DNA from: an uncultured Prevotella sp.
Lineage (GTDB): Bacteria; Bacteroidota; Bacteroidia; Bacteroidales; Bacteroidaceae
NCBI GenBank assembly: GCA_905233825.1
Contig: CAJOFE010000003.1
Span: 1-64,000, forward strand
Length of the DNA: 64,000 nt
Direction: 5' to 3'
Shown here: in pieces, positions 39,230 through 47,548 of the stretch
How the letters are laid out: each line of letters opens with the position of its first letter
How positions within the stretch are numbered: position 1 is the stretch's first letter
The notes under the pieces: model-generated
What the model saw: only the letters and a program-made list of their open reading frames with translations
What the model was told of the DNA's origin: nothing
Databases searched by the model: none
Made by a program: the position numbers and the translations under genes

Positions 39230-40765
39230 ATGGCAAAAGGATTATCAAAGTCGCGTTATACGCAGTTCTGCCAGTGCCGTAAAGCACTTTGGCTGAGAGT
39301 GAACAAGCCCGAAGAGGCTATAGTGGATGCGGGCGTAGAAGCTCGCTTTGAAAGTGGTAATGAGGTAGGTGACCTTGCCATGCAACTGTTTGGTCCGTTT
39401 GTTGAAGTGACCACCAAACGGGAGGATGGAGGACTTGACCTTCAGGCTATGGTGGAAAAGACCAAGGAAGAGATGGCATGTGGGACAGAAAATATCTGTG
39501 AGGCATCTTTCAACTTTGAGAGGAACTACTGTGCCGTCGATATCCTACGCAAGACTCCTGGGGGCTGGGCTATCTACGAGGTGAAAAGCAGCAGTTTCCC
39601 TGAGTTCGACGGACAGGAAACGAGACTGGAGAAATATGCACCTGACATCGCTTACCAGAAATGGGTGATGACGCAGTGTGGCATCAACGTGACTGATACT
39701 TATCTTGTTTGCCTCAACAGCGACTATGTGCGTCAGGGCGAGCTTGATATTCAGAAACTCTTCACAGTCATCGACATGAAGGAACTGGTAGAGAATGAAT
39801 ATCTGAAGGTGCCTGCCCGCGTCAGTCAAGCAATGAAACTGTTAGCTGAAGATGAAGAGCCAGATATAGACATCTCAGAGCATTGCATGAAGCCCTACGG
39901 CTGTGCCTTCTTTGACTATTGTAAACGGCAGCACGGTATCCCCAATGATGAGCCTACCGTCTTTGACCTCTATCGCATGAACTTTGCAAAGAAGCTGGAG
40001 CATTATCGCGCTGGGCGTATATTATTTAATGATGTACGCGAGGAAAAGTTGAGCGACAAGCAGCAGATGCAGGTAGAGTGTACGCTGAACCAGACGGAGC
40101 ATATAGACCTCGCAGGTATTCGCGAATTCCTTGACGGTCTCAGCTATCCACTCTATTTTCTTGACTTCGAGACGCTGCAGCAACCTGTGCCGCAGTATGA
40201 CGGACAACGGCCTTATCAGCAGATTACCTTCCAGTATTCGCTGCACATCAAGCCCTCAGCGACTGCAGACTACGAACATCGCGAGTTCCTCGCTCCTTCC
40301 GACGGCAGCGATCCTCGTCGCCATTTGGCCGAGCAACTTTGCAAGGATATTCCCATGAATGTCTGCACGTTGGCCTACAACAAAGGCTTTGAATGTGGGC
40401 GTATCAAGGAACTGGCCTCGCTCTATCCTGATCTCGCCGTTCATCTGTTGAACATCCGCGAGCATATCCGAGACTTGCTCACGCCATTCCAGAGCGGTTA
40501 TTACTATGTGCCTGCCATGCACGGATCGTTCTCTATCAAGAGTGTGCTGCCAGCCCTCTTCCCTGATGAACCAAGCCTGAACTACCATAATCTCGATGAG
40601 CGTTGCCAGAACGGAGGCCACGCCATGACTCTCTTCCCCCAGATTCAATTCATGGAACCTGAAGAGGCCAAAGCCAGCCGCGAAGCCCTGCTCCGCTACT
40701 GCGAACTCGACACATGGGCTATGGTGAAAGTCTGGGAACGTTTGGAACAGCGAGTGCAGAGCTAA
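39230..40765 (+). CDS. DUF2779-domain protein (Cas4/PD-(D/E)XK-like N-terminus)
   Basis: LSKSRYTQFCQCRKALWL; AIYEVKSSS; LYFLDFETLQQPVPQYDGQRPYQQITFQYSLH. Confidence 0.8.
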   Translation: MAKGLSKSRYTQFCQCRKALWLRVNKPEEAIVDAGVEARFESGNEVGDLAMQLFGPFVEVTTKREDGGLDLQAMVEKTKEEMACGTENICEASFNFERNYCAVDILRKTPGGWAIYEVKSSSFPEFDGQETRLEKYAPDIAYQKWVMTQCGINVTDTYLVCLNSDYVRQGELDIQKLFTVIDMKELVENEYLKVPARVSQAMKLLAEDEEPDIDISEHCMKPYGCAFFDYCKRQHGIPNDEPTVFDLYRMNFAKKLEHYRAGRILFNDVREEKLSDKQQMQVECTLNQTEHIDLAGIREFLDGLSYPLYFLDFETLQQPVPQYDGQRPYQQITFQYSLHIKPSATADYEHREFLAPSDGSDPRRHLAEQLCKDIPMNVCTLAYNKGFECGRIKELASLYPDLAVHLLNIREHIRDLLTPFQSGYYYVPAMHGSFSIKSVLPALFPDEPSLNYHNLDERCQNGGHAMTLFPQIQFMEPEEAKASREALLRYCELDTWAMVKVWERLEQRVQS

Positions 40766-40838
40766 ACTTGTTTAAGCTTTGCTGAGTCGTGACAAACGAA
40801 GACGGAGTCAAAACTGAAAGAAGTGGCAGGATAAGTCG

Positions 40839-40855
40839 TATCTTACGATAAGATA
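40839..40855. promoter_or_regulatory. Perfect operator-like palindrome TATCTTA-CGA-TAAGATA
   Basis: 7-bp perfect arms, 53 bp upstream of the 40908 ORF. Confidence 0.6.
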
Positions 40856-40907
40856 ATATGCATATATTAGTAGATAAAGTAGAATAACCCCTAACAATTA
40901 TTTAACA

Positions 40908-42770
40908 ATGGAATACAAAGAGTATTTAAACGAAATTATTTCCTTTAACAATGACAAGGGTCTTGTTGCATTACGTGAGAAATATAATGAACCTTCTTTT
41001 TTCGAGATTATTTCAAAGGAGAGGAGTGAAACAACGTATAGTGCTTTCCTAAAATGGCTTTTTCTTATTAACAGTACAAGAAGTAATGGTGTGTCGCCTA
41101 TTATGTCGCTTCTTGACATACTTGTGAAGCGTTGTAATCAACAAAATGATAGTCTTATTGAATCGAATTTGCAAGAGGCCATTTTATCTCGTAAGTTGAA
41201 AATCAACAATGTTTCTGTAGAAACAGAAAAATATGTTGGTCAACTGGCAATGCAAGAACTAAAAAGTCATAAAATAGAGAGTAATCGGACTCACTTTTTG
41301 AATAATGTGAAAGATTATTGTAAAGACAGAATTGATATATTCATTGAGTGTAAGGTTCTTATAAGGGAAAAAGTAAAACGAATGCAAATTATTATAGAAA
41401 ACAAAATTGACTCTAAAGAAGGAGGAGCAAAAAGTTCAGAAACTAGCAAGGGAATAAAAAATGCTGGTAAATTGTCGGATGAGTTCAAAAAATATCTTGC
41501 TTTAAGTCAGACATGCCGATATTATGAGGCGACACATCAGGGAAACGCCAATCTCATCCAATTATACGTGTATCTTACCCCTCTTTCCTCAAGCCGTTTG
41601 GATAATTTTAATGCGTTAAGGGAAGAACAAAAGCAATATGATGATACTAAAAAGAATATCCGTGTACTGTGTGATAATGTGAACTTTATTCAGATAAACT
41701 ACCAAGACATTTTGGATGACATTGTTGAGCCATTGTTGAGTTCTTCTGTTTCGGAAAGAAATCGATTCTTTTTGGAGGAATTCAAGAATGAACTGGCATT
41801 TCCAAACATCGACAGTTTTGACGAACAATCGTGTATTGCAATTGGGACGGAAGTGTCGGAGACAATGACAGAATATTGGAAAAGATACAAGCCATTAATT
41901 ATTGATTCTATTATTGCGACTACGAACTCTACATATTACATTGTTAATGGTACATATTATAATGGTCAGCCAAGACAAGAAATAATTAAATTATTAGTAA
42001 AACGGTGTCTGACTGAAGAGCTGAAGAATGAAGGGTGGCTTTCTGATTCTGTAGGAGAAGATGAAAAGAACAAATACTCAGAATTTGATGGGGTCTATTG
42101 GATAAAAAAAGGCAAAGGTTTTAATAGTCTAATGAAGATATCTAAAAGAAATGGATTATCTATTTGCGAAATAAAACTTAAATTGGACCATAAGACTAAT
42201 AATTTACTAAAATCATTTCTAACTGAGAATAGTAGTTTCATTTTTGCTATTATGAATGGATTGAAAGATGATGAAAGAAAGAAAATCCAATGTTTGATGG
42301 CATTTCTTACAAAAAGAAATTCGACTAAGTACACAATATTCTATAAAGATCGTAATATTGGAACCAATCTGACTTTCACTGATACGGCTTTTAGAATAAT
42401 AAAATGTTGGGCTCAGGATGTTAAGGAGAGTAATGTGGATTTAGAAGAATTACATAATAGATTTCCACGAAATATCAGTTTATATTATGAACGGGGTAAA
42501 TGGTTTCGCCATCTCATTTATGAATATAGTGAAAAAGGGGAATACTATTTTGATTTTGATAATGATGAAGAAGAAAAGAAAAAAGATGACAGCAACTGGA
42601 ATTTCTACACAAATGACAAGACAAAAGACAAACATTTCTTTGAAATCAAAGGTGGAGTAAAGGTTGTTGTGTTAAAGATGTGGCATGAAGAAGATGTGGA
42701 AAATCTGATTCAATATGTGTTTGAGGAGAATTTGTTTGGCGATGATAATCTGAAAATAGAACGCTCATAA
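40908..42770 (+). CDS. PD-(D/E)XK nuclease family protein
   Basis: TTYSAFLKWLF N-terminal motif; DRIDIFIECKV...MQIIIENKIDSKEG matches D-X-E-X-K core; AT-rich. Confidence 0.75.
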   Translation: MEYKEYLNEIISFNNDKGLVALREKYNEPSFFEIISKERSETTYSAFLKWLFLINSTRSNGVSPIMSLLDILVKRCNQQNDSLIESNLQEAILSRKLKINNVSVETEKYVGQLAMQELKSHKIESNRTHFLNNVKDYCKDRIDIFIECKVLIREKVKRMQIIIENKIDSKEGGAKSSETSKGIKNAGKLSDEFKKYLALSQTCRYYEATHQGNANLIQLYVYLTPLSSSRLDNFNALREEQKQYDDTKKNIRVLCDNVNFIQINYQDILDDIVEPLLSSSVSERNRFFLEEFKNELAFPNIDSFDEQSCIAIGTEVSETMTEYWKRYKPLIIDSIIATTNSTYYIVNGTYYNGQPRQEIIKLLVKRCLTEELKNEGWLSDSVGEDEKNKYSEFDGVYWIKKGKGFNSLMKISKRNGLSICEIKLKLDHKTNNLLKSFLTENSSFIFAIMNGLKDDERKKIQCLMAFLTKRNSTKYTIFYKDRNIGTNLTFTDTAFRIIKCWAQDVKESNVDLEELHNRFPRNISLYYERGKWFRHLIYEYSEKGEYYFDFDNDEEEKKKDDSNWNFYTNDKTKDKHFFEIKGGVKVVVLKMWHEEDVENLIQYVFEENLFGDDNLKIERS

Positions 42771-42800
42771 TTTGAATTTTTCCTGAAAAGTGTCTATATT
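42771..42800 (+). promoter_or_regulatory. Shared promoter module copy 1 (TTTG-N20-TATATT)
   Basis: 25/30 identical to 45545-45574, same distance to start codon. Confidence 0.7.
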
Positions 42801-42831
42801 AGCAAGGACAATAATTTAATTGGCACTGAAT

Positions 42832-43023
42832 ATGGAAATATTGGCTGTTATAGGCATCATCGCACTCATTGCCTTGATCTTCATTGGTGGGGGCATCTTG
42901 GGCTGGATCCTGCAAATAGTGGGTTTTATCTTCGGAAAACTGTTCGAAGGTTGCCAGACCACTTTCGGGTGCTTGTTCTTTGTCATTGTCTTCGGACTAC
43001 TGCTATTAGGAATGATCCTTTAA
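42832..43023 (+). CDS. Small hydrophobic membrane protein
   Basis: MEILAVIGIIALIALIFIGGGILGWILQIVGFIFG. Confidence 0.6.
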   Translation: MEILAVIGIIALIALIFIGGGILGWILQIVGFIFGKLFEGCQTTFGCLFFVIVFGLLLLGMIL

Positions 43024-43059
43024 ACCTGTGATATGAAGAAAAACTTGATTTGAACGCTT

Positions 43060-43329
43060 ATGCAAAACTGGAGTAAATACATAGAAAGACCGATAGATGA
43101 AGTTCTACCTGAACTGGAGTCAGAGGGCTATCGGGTGACGAGTGATGAATGTGTCATCTTCGGACAGCGGAACATTGACATTGAAAAGGGCGATGTGGCT
43201 GCTGAGATAGTGTGCGTGCCATACGACTTCGAAGAATATCAAGAGGGCAACATCGTACCAGAGAATGCAGACTGGTGGGTGGATGATGTTTTTGAGAACG
43301 GAGAGTCGTATCAAGAGTCAATCTCGTAA
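43060..43329 (+). CDS. Small acidic hypothetical protein
   Basis: ORF in a co-oriented cluster. Confidence 0.5.
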   Translation: MQNWSKYIERPIDEVLPELESEGYRVTSDECVIFGQRNIDIEKGDVAAEIVCVPYDFEEYQEGNIVPENADWWVDDVFENGESYQESIS

Positions 43330-43415
43330 AAAAAGTTCTTTGTAAACAAAGCGGCAGAGCATTATCCAAGCCATTGAAGAGAAGAAATCAAAATAGGTAC
43401 GGAGCTTGGGGCCTT

Positions 43416-43481
43416 CATATGCGGGGCCCGGGCTCCGTATATGCCGACCCCGCGCCCCGCATATGCCGAGCGGGCGGGCGG
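43416..43481. repeat. 22-bp period tandem repeat array C (GC-rich)
   Basis: CATATGC/TATATGC/CATATGC unit starts at 43416, 43438, 43460. Confidence 0.85.
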
Positions 43482-43686
43482 TACGCGTTAGAAGCCATCT
43501 CGCTCCCGATTTCATGGGACCAATCTCCCCATTCAATGCCTCCTTCATCCCTAACAGCGGCGTGTTAAAAGATCACACGACAGAACAAGTTAGTGTATTA
43601 GGGATTGTCTTTAATAACAAGGAATATGGGAAAAGAAAAGAAATTAGAAGGTGTCTGATTAAAACAAACAATAAAAACGAAGAGAT

Positions 43687-44031
43687 ATGAAACAAAGTTT
43701 GGATGAAATCCTTGAGAAAATTGGTCGCTCGTCGTTGCTGACTCATGAGGAAGAACTCGCACTGCTTAAGGCTGTGCAGGAGAAGGGTACAGACTGCGAC
43801 GAGATGAAACAATTGGAAAAGGCTAACATGCGGTTTATTGTGAGTGTGGCTAACCAGTATCAAAAACGCGGTCTGCCACTCGAGGAACTGATTGAGGCAG
43901 GATTAAAAGGGTTGAGGAAGGGGGCAATGAAATATAATTTCGAGGCCGACTTCAAGTTCATTGCCTATGCCGTTTGGTGGATTCGGCAGTCTATCTTACA
44001 AGCACTTGAAGACTTAAAAATTGAAGATTGA
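43687..44031 (+). CDS. Sigma-70-like protein containing essentially only region 2
   Basis: NMRFIVSVANQYQKRGLPLEELIEAGLKGLRKGAMKYNFEADFKFIAYAVWWIRQSILQAL; no regions 3/4. Confidence 0.8.
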   Translation: MKQSLDEILEKIGRSSLLTHEEELALLKAVQEKGTDCDEMKQLEKANMRFIVSVANQYQKRGLPLEELIEAGLKGLRKGAMKYNFEADFKFIAYAVWWIRQSILQALEDLKIED

Positions 44032-44046
44032 AGATTATAAAAAGTA

Positions 44047-44421
44047 ATGATGAGAGATTCTTATTTTCATTTTAAGGAGTGGTACATGACTACCGAACGT
44101 CCTGAGGATTTCGAACTTGTACGTGACTATGTAATGGAGCAGACCCGCATAGCCAGCATGGAGCAATTGGGGGTGGACTTGACCCAACAAAACACAGGCG
44201 ACTTCCAACAGGGATTCGTCATCGAGAAAAGAAAAGTAGGACAAGAAGAAAGGCTGTGCTTCGTGTGGTGGGACTTCTCGGAGTGCGAGAAACATGTTGA
44301 CTATCGTGTGTTAGAGAATGACATCGTGAAGCATTTTTGGCCTGACATCCAATTTGTCGGCTCTGCATCAGGCAGTTTGTTTACTGGCGGAACACGTGAG
44401 AACTGGAGGTTAGAACAATAA
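44047..44421 (+). CDS. Hypothetical protein
   Basis: ORF in a co-oriented cluster. Confidence 0.55.
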   Translation: MMRDSYFHFKEWYMTTERPEDFELVRDYVMEQTRIASMEQLGVDLTQQNTGDFQQGFVIEKRKVGQEERLCFVWWDFSECEKHVDYRVLENDIVKHFWPDIQFVGSASGSLFTGGTRENWRLEQ

Positions 44422-44434
44422 AAAAACAACCATT

Positions 44435-45337
44435 ATGAACGACAAACTTGAAAATGCCCGCAAGGGCGATTTAGAAACTCAAAGAGAAGTGATTGACGCT
44501 ATCTTCAACGCTGATTCCTTTGAGCAAATGATGAGTCAGCTGCAGCCCGATGACGAGCAGTGGTTGCGACAATTGGCCAACGAGATGCATGATGCACGTG
44601 CCATCACCCTGCTGTTGGTAGGCATGGAGAACCGATATCAGACGTGGGATGAAGAATATGAAGACGAGGATACAGGTGAACCATTTATGGTTGTCAGGTA
44701 CGAGGCCGTCGATGGTGAAACGCTCTTCCCTCGTAACGATGCGGAGTCGCTGAGGCTTTACACCTGGCTCTGCCAACATTGGCAGCAGATTGACAATGCC
44801 GACTTGTACCATATCTGGAACATCATCAAGTGCTGCACCACACTGGACTACACGATGTTGCTGCATCATCTGCCCGATGAGGGTAACAACTGGGATGCAC
44901 AAGATGCATTGGCTGAGGCTTATCGCTATGGTGACGAACGCAACGGCATCTACATCAATCGTCCTATGGCCAAGAAATACTACGACATGATGGGCGAGGA
45001 CTATGATCCTGCTGAGGATGACACGGAAGACGATCCCGTAGAAACCGATTACACGCTAAAAGGTAATGCTGAGACGCTGAAAGGTATTCGCGATACCATC
45101 AACGACCTCTGTAAGAAGTTTGGAACACCCGATAATGAGTTGGGGGTGTTTGTTCCCTTGCAACCGCTCATAAAACTGCTGGTGGGGGCGGACGATGAAG
45201 CCTATCGTGGGAATGTTTTGAGGATGGAACAGAAGGAGGCCAATACCCTCGTCCTGCACACCGAGTCGAACAATCCAGGACCGCTCTATTATGCCCTGCA
45301 CCAGTGTTTCCCAAACTTGGAAATAGTGCAAAGCTGA
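44435..45337 (+). CDS. Hypothetical acidic protein
   Basis: 300 aa ORF with plausible coding composition. Confidence 0.65.
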   Translation: MNDKLENARKGDLETQREVIDAIFNADSFEQMMSQLQPDDEQWLRQLANEMHDARAITLLLVGMENRYQTWDEEYEDEDTGEPFMVVRYEAVDGETLFPRNDAESLRLYTWLCQHWQQIDNADLYHIWNIIKCCTTLDYTMLLHHLPDEGNNWDAQDALAEAYRYGDERNGIYINRPMAKKYYDMMGEDYDPAEDDTEDDPVETDYTLKGNAETLKGIRDTINDLCKKFGTPDNELGVFVPLQPLIKLLVGADDEAYRGNVLRMEQKEANTLVLHTESNNPGPLYYALHQCFPNLEIVQS

Positions 45338-45467
45338 TTAATAAGACATAGAACCAGTCGTGGAAAGTTTCGAGTAAGCGAGAGCAGAGTGAAGCTCGCT
45401 TCGACATTGCCGAGCATAAGGAACTTCGACTAAAGGTCAAAGTTTCATCTGAAACCGGAGGCTGGCA

Positions 45468-45516
45468 GGCATCCTTCTCATCCTGTAGTAGAAAGGTCTT
45501 GGGATGCCGTTTTTTA
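45468..45516 (+). terminator. Terminator-like hairpin GGCATCC...GGATGCC-G-TTTTTT
   Basis: 7-bp stem followed by T-run downstream of 44435 ORF. Confidence 0.5.
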
Positions 45517-45544
45517 TTGTCATGAAAAAAAAGTTGCCCTGATT

Positions 45545-45574
45545 TTTGAATTTTTTCGCGAATGTGTCTATATT
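45545..45574 (+). promoter_or_regulatory. Shared promoter module copy 2
   Basis: See 42771-42800. Confidence 0.7.
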
Positions 45575-45604
45575 CTGCACATAACGATTTAAAATTCAAA
45601 AGAT

Positions 45605-45826
45605 ATGGCAACAACCATTAAAACCAGTTCCAAGAACTACTTCAACAAAATCCAGAAGTACCTCACCAACAAAAGAGTCTTTTTTACTCCATCACTAAAC
45701 CTTGGGGTCTATACCCTCACCATTTTTGACCTCAATCAGGATCAAACCAACTCTCTCATTTCAAGAATGGCAAAACACTTCCACCTCTCCCCAAAACAGC
45801 AGGAGCCTCTGGCTCTTGCTGCCTAA
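45605..45826 (+). CDS. Small (73 aa) hypothetical protein directly upstream of AAA ATPase
   Basis: Promoter module upstream; 7 nt gap to next gene. Confidence 0.6.
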   Translation: MATTIKTSSKNYFNKIQKYLTNKRVFFTPSLNLGVYTLTIFDLNQDQTNSLISRMAKHFHLSPKQQEPLALAA

Positions 45827-45833
45827 AACATGA

Positions 45834-47501
45834 ATGACTATGGCAACGACGATGAAAAGTAAGACAAAAAATGAAATGACGCTGCTGCAGGCCATTGAGC
45901 GTGTGGTGGAGTTGGCAGAGGACTCGAAGTTGAGTCAGGAGTTCATGAAGAAGGCCAAGACTGAGATTCAGTTTTTGGCTAAGAGTTATGGCGTCACGGA
46001 GCGACAGGCTGTGCTGTTCTGTGTCTGTATGGAGAAAGGACCGAGACGGGTCGATTATGATGACTTGGCCTCCTATCTAGACCTTAATAAGATAGGTGTG
46101 CTTAGTTATGCCAGTGACATCGATGCGCTGGTGCGTCGCAGACTGTTGCGCTATCGTGATGTGAAAGACGAGGACGACTTCGACATTCCCACCGCAGTTA
46201 TCCGCTGTCTGAAACACAACGAGGTGTATCAGTTACCCAAGCGAACAGGGCTGGACTGCAGCGAACTGTTCGAACTGCTTGATATGTGGTTTGAGGATTT
46301 GGATGACAACGCCATCTCGCCCAAAGAACTACGCGAGGAACTGGAAGCGCTCTTCAACGACAATCCGCAGATTGGTTTCGTTCGTCATCTGAAAGAATAT
46401 TATTTGAAGGATAATGACCAATTGCTGGTGACGTTCTTCTGTCACTGTTTGATAAACAAAGATGACGATGACATCAGGTTTAGCCAGATGGAGGATTTGT
46501 TTGATAGCAAGAACGAATTCAATATAGCTAAAGGCAGCCTGCGTAGTGGAGAACACAAGTTGATGAAGAAGGAACTGATAGAGCATCGCTGTGAGGACGG
46601 CATCGCCGATAATGCACGCTATAAACTGACGGAGAGTGCCAAGCGGACGCTCTTGGCAGAGATGAACATTAATACGTCAACAGAAAAACTGGCAGATGTT
46701 ATTGATCCGAATACGCTAAGCGAAAAGCAACTGTTCTTCCCCAAGGATATTCAGCGACAGGTGGAGGAGTTGGGACGATTCCTTCAGACAGAGAACTACC
46801 AGAAAATTCAGGAGCGCATGAAGGAAAAAGGTTTCCGTAATGGTTTTGCTTGCTTGTTTTATGGTTTACCAGGAACGGGAAAAACAGAAACTGTCTATCA
46901 GTTGGCGCGACAGACAGGACGGAGTATCATGGTGGTGGATGTGCCACGTATCAAGAGTAAGTGGGTAGGCGAGAGTGAGAAGAACATCAAGGCCCTCTTT
47001 GATCGCTATCGTGAACAGGTAAAGCGCGCCCAATTGACACCTATTCTACTCTTCAATGAGGCAGATGCCATCATCGGCATCCGTAAGAACGGGGCGCAGA
47101 GTGCAGTGGATAAGATGGAAAACTCCATCCAAAACATCATCCTACAGGAAATGGAAACGCTCAATGGCATCATGATTGCCACCACCAACCTACAGCAGAA
47201 TCTGGACAAGGCATTTGAACGTAGATTCCTATACAAAATCAAGTTCGACAAGCCCACAGAAGAGGCTCGCGCCCATATTTGGCATTCGATGATTCCAGAC
47301 CTTAGCAAACTGGATGTCCACACGCTGGCCTCAAAGTATGACTTTAGTGGTGGTCAGATAGAGAACATCGCCCGTCATTACACCATCGACAATATCTTAC
47401 ACGGAAATAGTGAAGACATCCTCTCTATGCTCATCCGCCATTGCGATAATGAACGACTTGATGAAAAGAACTCACGGAAAATAGGCTTCTCGTGGGAATA
47501 A
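45834..47501 (+). CDS. AAA+ ATPase with N-terminal winged-helix-like region
   Basis: FYGLPGTGKTETVYQLA; ILLFNEADAIIG; MIATTNLQQNLDKAFERRFLYKI. Confidence 0.85.
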   Translation: MTMATTMKSKTKNEMTLLQAIERVVELAEDSKLSQEFMKKAKTEIQFLAKSYGVTERQAVLFCVCMEKGPRRVDYDDLASYLDLNKIGVLSYASDIDALVRRRLLRYRDVKDEDDFDIPTAVIRCLKHNEVYQLPKRTGLDCSELFELLDMWFEDLDDNAISPKELREELEALFNDNPQIGFVRHLKEYYLKDNDQLLVTFFCHCLINKDDDDIRFSQMEDLFDSKNEFNIAKGSLRSGEHKLMKKELIEHRCEDGIADNARYKLTESAKRTLLAEMNINTSTEKLADVIDPNTLSEKQLFFPKDIQRQVEELGRFLQTENYQKIQERMKEKGFRNGFACLFYGLPGTGKTETVYQLARQTGRSIMVVDVPRIKSKWVGESEKNIKALFDRYREQVKRAQLTPILLFNEADAIIGIRKNGAQSAVDKMENSIQNIILQEMETLNGIMIATTNLQQNLDKAFERRFLYKIKFDKPTEEARAHIWHSMIPDLSKLDVHTLASKYDFSGGQIENIARHYTIDNILHGNSEDILSMLIRHCDNERLDEKNSRKIGFSWE

Positions 47502-47548
47502 TACGGTTTTATGCTTTACGTCGTCCTCTTTCCTTTCGCCACTCACCC

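Noticed and set aside
43374-43690. Small ORFs (43374-43568, 43406-43690) over the GC-rich array
   Set aside because: Their repetitive peptides are translations of the 22-bp tandem repeat; no coding support
45168-45614. 148-aa minus-strand ORF between 44435 ORF and the 73-aa gene
   Set aside because: Spans a dispersed repeat and a terminator-like hairpin, overlaps the end of the 44435 gene and has no domain
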